Assembly (NCBI GenBank): GCA_038234815.1
Contig: JBBQSU010000083.1
Span: 1-16,503, forward strand
From: JBBQSU01 sp038234815
Lineage (GTDB): Bacteria; Planctomycetota; Phycisphaerae; Tepidisphaerales; Tepidisphaeraceae
Length of the DNA stretch: 16,503 bases
Direction of reading: 5' to 3'
Shown here: positions 13,199 to 16,503 of the stretch, piece after piece
Numbering within the stretch: position 1 is the stretch's first letter
How the letters are laid out: each line of letters begins with the position of its first letter
Made by a program: the position numbers and the translations under genes
The notes under the pieces: generated by a model
What the model was told of the DNA's origin: nothing
Seen by the model: only the letters and a program-made list of their open reading frames with translations
Databases searched by the model: none

Positions 13199-14607
13199 AC
13201 CCGCGTGAAGTTTTGATGATGTGCAAGCAGAAGAAGGTGCAGTTCTTTGACCTGCGGTTCATGGACTTTCCCGGGCTTTGGCAGCACACCACTTGCCCGA
13301 TAAGCGAACTGACGCTTGACAGTTTTGAGCACGGGTTCGGGTTTGACGGCAGCAGCATCCGCGGGTGGCAGGCGATTAACGAATCGGACATGTTGCTCGT
13401 GCCCGTAGCCGACACCGCCAAGATCGATCCGTTCATGCCGCACACCACGCTCTCGCTCATCTGCGACGTGCGTGATCCGATCACCAAGAAGGAATACTCT
13501 CGAGACCCCAGGTCCATCGCCCGCAAGACGGTAACATATCTCCGCAGCACCAAGGTCGCCGACACCGCTTACTTCGGCCCGGAACTAGAGTTCTTCGTTT
13601 TCGACCAGGCGTTTTATGACCAGGGGATCAACTACGCCAAGTATTATGTCGGATCGCGCGAAGGGATATGGGAACGCGGCAATGAATTGCCCACCAATCA
13701 CGGTTACCAGGTTCGGCAGAAGGAAGGGTATTTTCCGTGTCCACCGATGGACACCATGCACAACCTGCGCAGTGAAATGGTGCAGACTCTGATCGATCTA
13801 GGCATTCCGGTCGAGGCCCATCACCACGAAGTGGCCACGGGCGGGCAGTGCGAAATCGACATGCGCTTCCAAGAACTCGTGCATATGGCCGACACGGTGA
13901 TGCTGTACAAGTACGTCTGCAAGAACGTCGCGGCCCGGAACGGCAAGGTGGTGACCTTCATGCCCAAGCCGCTTTTCGGCGACAACGGCAGCGGGATGCA
14001 CGTACACTTCAGTCTGTGGAAGGGTGATCGCCCGCTTTTCGCTGGCAACAAATACGCCGGCCTGAGCGAGATGGGTCTCTATGCCATCGGCGGAGTATTG
14101 AAACATGCCCGGGCGCTGTGCGCGCTGTGCAACCCGACCACCAACAGCTACAAGCGCCTGATCCCGGGATATGAAGCTCCGGTGAACCTGGTCTATAGCA
14201 GCCGCAACCGTTCGGCGGCGATCCGCATTCCGATGTATAGCGAGAATCCCAAGACCAAGCGGATCGAGTTCCGTTGCCCGGATTCGAGTTGCAATCCTTA
14301 CCTGGCCTTCAGCGCCATCACCATGGCCGCACTGGACGGTATTCTCAACAAAATCCATCCCGGCGACCCGCTCGACAAGGACATCTATCACCTGACCGCC
14401 GCCGAATACGAAAAGATCGGCTACGCCCCAGGCTCACTGGAAGAAGCGCTCGACGAACTGGAGCGGGACCACGATTTCCTGCTCCAGGGAAACGTCTTCA
14501 CTGCCGACGTGATCCACTACTGGATCAAGTACAAGCGAGAGAACGAAGTGGACGCCATTCGCACGCGCCCGCACCCCTTTGAGTTCTGCATGTATTTCGA
14601 CATTTGA
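13195..14607 (+). CDS. glnA: Glutamine synthetase, type I
   Basis: Makes glutamine from glutamate, ammonia and ATP; a complete 470-residue type I enzyme, normally a cytoplasmic dodecamer. The N-terminal beta-grasp domain contains FGFDGSSIRGW (48-58). Metal and substrate residues are in GPELEFFVF (128-136), VEAHHHEVATGGQCEI (206-221), NGSGMHVHFSLW (264-275), NPTTNSYKRL (313-322), NRSAAIRIP (338-346) and EFRCPDSSCNPYLAF (358-372). An insertion near 150-182 fits the GSI-beta group. Tyr398 in KDIYHLTAAE lies where GSI-beta is adenylylated (NLYDLPPEE in E. coli), but the flanks differ, so adenylylation control is uncertain. GGAG lies about 9 bases before the ATG. The FAD oxidoreductase follows 24 bases later and may share the transcript. 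Confidence 0.97.
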   Translation: MNPREVLMMCKQKKVQFFDLRFMDFPGLWQHTTCPISELTLDSFEHGFGFDGSSIRGWQAINESDMLLVPVADTAKIDPFMPHTTLSLICDVRDPITKKEYSRDPRSIARKTVTYLRSTKVADTAYFGPELEFFVFDQAFYDQGINYAKYYVGSREGIWERGNELPTNHGYQVRQKEGYFPCPPMDTMHNLRSEMVQTLIDLGIPVEAHHHEVATGGQCEIDMRFQELVHMADTVMLYKYVCKNVAARNGKVVTFMPKPLFGDNGSGMHVHFSLWKGDRPLFAGNKYAGLSEMGLYAIGGVLKHARALCALCNPTTNSYKRLIPGYEAPVNLVYSSRNRSAAIRIPMYSENPKTKRIEFRCPDSSCNPYLAFSAITMAALDGILNKIHPGDPLDKDIYHLTAAEYEKIGYAPGSLEEALDELERDHDFLLQGNVFTADVIHYWIKYKRENEVDAIRTRPHPFEFCMYFDI

Positions 14608-14631
14608 TATTGCGATTAAGGAAACTGATCG

Positions 14632-16473
14632 ATGCAAACGCACGAACTGAAATGTGATCTGCTCGTTGCCGGCGGGGGGATGGCCGGAATCTGCGCCGCC
14701 ATTGCTGCGGCGCGTGACGGGGCGAAGGTGGTGCTGGTGCAGGACCGCTCCGTGCTGGGTGGAAATGCGTCCAGCGAAATCCGCATGCATATCTGCGGCG
14801 CCGACATGCACGGGAGTCGCAAGGGCTGGCGCGAACTGGGGCTGATGGAGGAAATCCGGCTTGAGAACGCCTACCGCAATCCCGAGCGGTGTTACCCGCT
14901 TTGGGATGTGATCCTCTACGAGAAAGTCGTCGCCGAGCCGAATATCACGCTCTTGCTGGACACGGACGTGGTCGGCGCCGAGGTGGAACATGAGGGCAAG
15001 CGCCCGCCGTTGCCGGTGCGCAGCCAGCGTTTGTACGAATACAACGGCCCGCGTGGGCGCATCACGTCGGCACGGGCGGTCCGCCAGTTGACCGAGGACG
15101 AGTTCATCATCAAGTCCAAATTTTACGCCGACTGCACGGGTGACGGCCGATTGGGTTTTGAAGCCGGCGCGGATTTTCGCATCGGTCGCGAAAGCAAGGC
15201 CATGCACGGCGAGACGCTGGCGCAGGCCGAGGACGATCAGGCCACCCTGGGCAGTTCGATTCTCCTCACCAGCCGGAAGACCGACCATCCCGTGCCGTTC
15301 GTCGCGCCGGCCTGGGCCAGAAAGTTTAACCCCGACCTGCTCAAAGTGGGTCGCGGGATTAACGGCTGGGAATACGGGTTCTGGTGGATCGAGTGGGGCG
15401 GGCACCTGGATACGATCAAGGATAACGCGACCACCATCCGTCACGAACTCTACGGCATCGCACTAGGGCTTTGGGACTATGTGAAAAATAGCGGGCGATT
15501 TCCAGAGAGCATCAACTGGACGCTGGACTGGATCGGGGCAATTCCCGGAAAGCGCGAGAGTCGCAGGTTTCTGGGAGATCACGTTTTGACCCAGCAGGAC
15601 CTGCTGGAAAACCGCAAGCACCACGACGAAGTTGCCTATGGCGGGTGGGCCATTGACTTGCACCCGATTCGCGGAATCGATGCCATCGATGAGCCGCCAT
15701 TTACACCGACATACCTGCCGGAAGTCTATGGCATCCCGCTTCGCTCTTACTTCTCGCGGAATATCGACAACCTCTTTTTTGCCGGGCGCGACATTAGCGC
15801 AACACACGTCGCGTTCGCGTCCACGCGCGTTATGGCGACCTGCGCCGCCGGCGGAGAAGCCGTCGGCCTGGCCGCGGCCTACTGCGCGCGGCACAGGCTT
15901 ACGCCCGGAAAGCTGGTGGCCGACTCCAAGCATCTCAAAACTTTTCAACAGCACCTGCTGAAAAACGATCTGACGCTGCCCCATGTCCCGGCGGAACCGA
16001 ACGTGTGTCGCCAGGCCACCATCACCGCCAGTAGCGCACAAGCCCCCGCGGCCGGAGCATGTAACGGTGTGGCGCGCGACACACTGGACCGCAAGACAGG
16101 GGAGTTGGCCGAATCACACGGCTGGCGCAGCGAGGGGATTGCACCGGGGCAGACGCAGTGGATTGAACTGAAATTTGCTGCACCCGTCCAGATCAAAGAA
16201 CTTCACCTGACGTTCGATACCGGCCTTGATCGGGAGCTGACGCTCTCGCCAAGCGACTGGGCAACCAACCGGCAGAAGAAGGGCGCGCAGCCGGAAACGG
16301 TCAAAGACTACACGATCGAAATCGACGGTCACAGAGAGGTGACGGTCGCGGGAAATTACCAGCGCAAGCGCGTACACGCCCTGACGGCCAAGGCGATAAC
16401 GCGCCTTCGGCTGATCGTTACTGCCACGAACGGCGTTCCCGAGGCGCGAGTGCTGGAAATCGCGGGGTACTGA
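14632..16473 (+). CDS. FAD-dependent oxidoreductase with C-terminal beta-sandwich
   Basis: A 613-residue flavoprotein of the 'FAD-dependent oxidoreductase' family common in planctomycetes. The Rossmann dinucleotide motif is VAGGGMAGICAA (12-23), followed by an acidic/Gly segment LVQDRSVLGGNASSE (35-49). A second cofactor region is FYADCTGDGRLGFEAGA (164-180), and the C-terminal FAD contact is NLFFAGRDISATHVAFASTRVMATCAAGGEAVG (380-412), where the Gly-rich stretch closes the fold. Residues from about 459 to 613 look like a separate beta-sandwich resembling discoidin or carbohydrate-binding modules (TQWIELKFAAPVQIKELHL). No signal peptide or Tat motif is visible. The substrate is unknown; the C-terminal module hints at a sugar or polymer. 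AAGGA lies about 11 bases before the ATG. Confidence 0.88.
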   Translation: MQTHELKCDLLVAGGGMAGICAAIAAARDGAKVVLVQDRSVLGGNASSEIRMHICGADMHGSRKGWRELGLMEEIRLENAYRNPERCYPLWDVILYEKVVAEPNITLLLDTDVVGAEVEHEGKRPPLPVRSQRLYEYNGPRGRITSARAVRQLTEDEFIIKSKFYADCTGDGRLGFEAGADFRIGRESKAMHGETLAQAEDDQATLGSSILLTSRKTDHPVPFVAPAWARKFNPDLLKVGRGINGWEYGFWWIEWGGHLDTIKDNATTIRHELYGIALGLWDYVKNSGRFPESINWTLDWIGAIPGKRESRRFLGDHVLTQQDLLENRKHHDEVAYGGWAIDLHPIRGIDAIDEPPFTPTYLPEVYGIPLRSYFSRNIDNLFFAGRDISATHVAFASTRVMATCAAGGEAVGLAAAYCARHRLTPGKLVADSKHLKTFQQHLLKNDLTLPHVPAEPNVCRQATITASSAQAPAAGACNGVARDTLDRKTGELAESHGWRSEGIAPGQTQWIELKFAAPVQIKELHLTFDTGLDRELTLSPSDWATNRQKKGAQPETVKDYTIEIDGHREVTVAGNYQRKRVHALTAKAITRLRLIVTATNGVPEARVLEIAGY

Positions 16474-16479
16474 TCGCCG

Positions 16480-16503
16480 ATGGATTCCATCTGCCCGTTG
16501 CGA
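16480..16503 (+). CDS. Possible start of a further gene (partial, runs off right edge)
   Basis: An ATG at 16480 opens an 8-codon frame (MDSICPLR) that continues off the window, 6 bases after the FAD oxidoreductase stop. No strong Shine-Dalgarno sequence precedes it and eight codons cannot identify a product. Confidence 0.2.

Noticed and set aside
12477..14607. A Qat-like or other defence operon around the QueC-like gene
   Set aside because: Neighbours are OsmC, GlnA and an FAD oxidoreductase; no ATPase, nuclease or other qat-type partner is seen.
14434..15444. 336-codon minus-strand frame across glnA and the FAD gene
   Set aside because: It crosses the boundary of two confidently identified plus-strand genes and shows no domain of its own.

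Overview
The window looks like chromosomal DNA of a GC-rich, Gram-negative-type bacterium, most likely a planctomycete (Planctomycetota, perhaps Phycisphaerae-like). This is inferred from the gene mix: a sensor kinase with a large extracytoplasmic region, a type I glutamine synthetase, an FAD-dependent oxidoreductase with a C-terminal beta-sandwich, a GT-C membrane protein with TPR repeats, and a WaaP-type kinase that implies lipopolysaccharide. No single gene proves the phylum. I see no rRNA, tRNA, insertion sequence, phage gene, CRISPR array or integration site.

Layout. Positions 1-2347 (minus strand) hold a two-component pair: a membrane-bound PAS histidine kinase (299-2347) overlapping by 4 bases a response regulator that runs off the left edge. 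A 178-base divergent spacer separates it from a plus-strand pair: an orphan 157-residue protein (2526-2999) and a radical SAM/SPASM protein of the AhbC/AhbD/NirJ type (3111-4256). A convergent GH42 beta-galactosidase-like enzyme lies at 4279-6309 (minus). The rest is all plus strand: a 42-codon single-membrane-segment ORF coupled by an ATGA overlap to a class III aminotransferase (6374-7812); an NADPH-dependent FMN reductase (7862-8416) overlapping a GT-C/TPR membrane protein (8391-10139); an ACT-plus-formyltransferase protein of the PurU type (10185-11066) with a WaaP-type kinase two bases behind it (11069-11869); an OsmC-like peroxiredoxin (11936-12364); a diverged QueC-like protein (12477-13130); glutamine synthetase (13195-14607); and an FAD oxidoreductase (14632-16473). 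A further start codon may sit at 16480.

How the genes work together. This is mostly a mixed housekeeping and accessory segment, not one obvious pathway. Clear partnerships are the kinase and regulator, the small membrane ORF and aminotransferase, and the PurU-like protein and WaaP-type kinase. One loose theme is cell-envelope glycans (GT-C/TPR protein, WaaP-type kinase, perhaps the aminotransferase). Another is one-carbon and nitrogen metabolism (PurU-like, GlnA, QueC-like).

The most unusual signals are two proteins whose defining catalytic motif is altered while the rest of the fold is kept. The radical SAM protein has Ser in place of the first Cys of CX3CX2C, yet its four C-terminal Cys are present. 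The QueC-like protein has lost the SGGxDS ATP loop, yet keeps a perfect four-Cys zinc knuckle. The PurU-like protein also carries a GART-like NIHPSLLP active-site segment. I did not find a convincing multi-gene defence or other new system.
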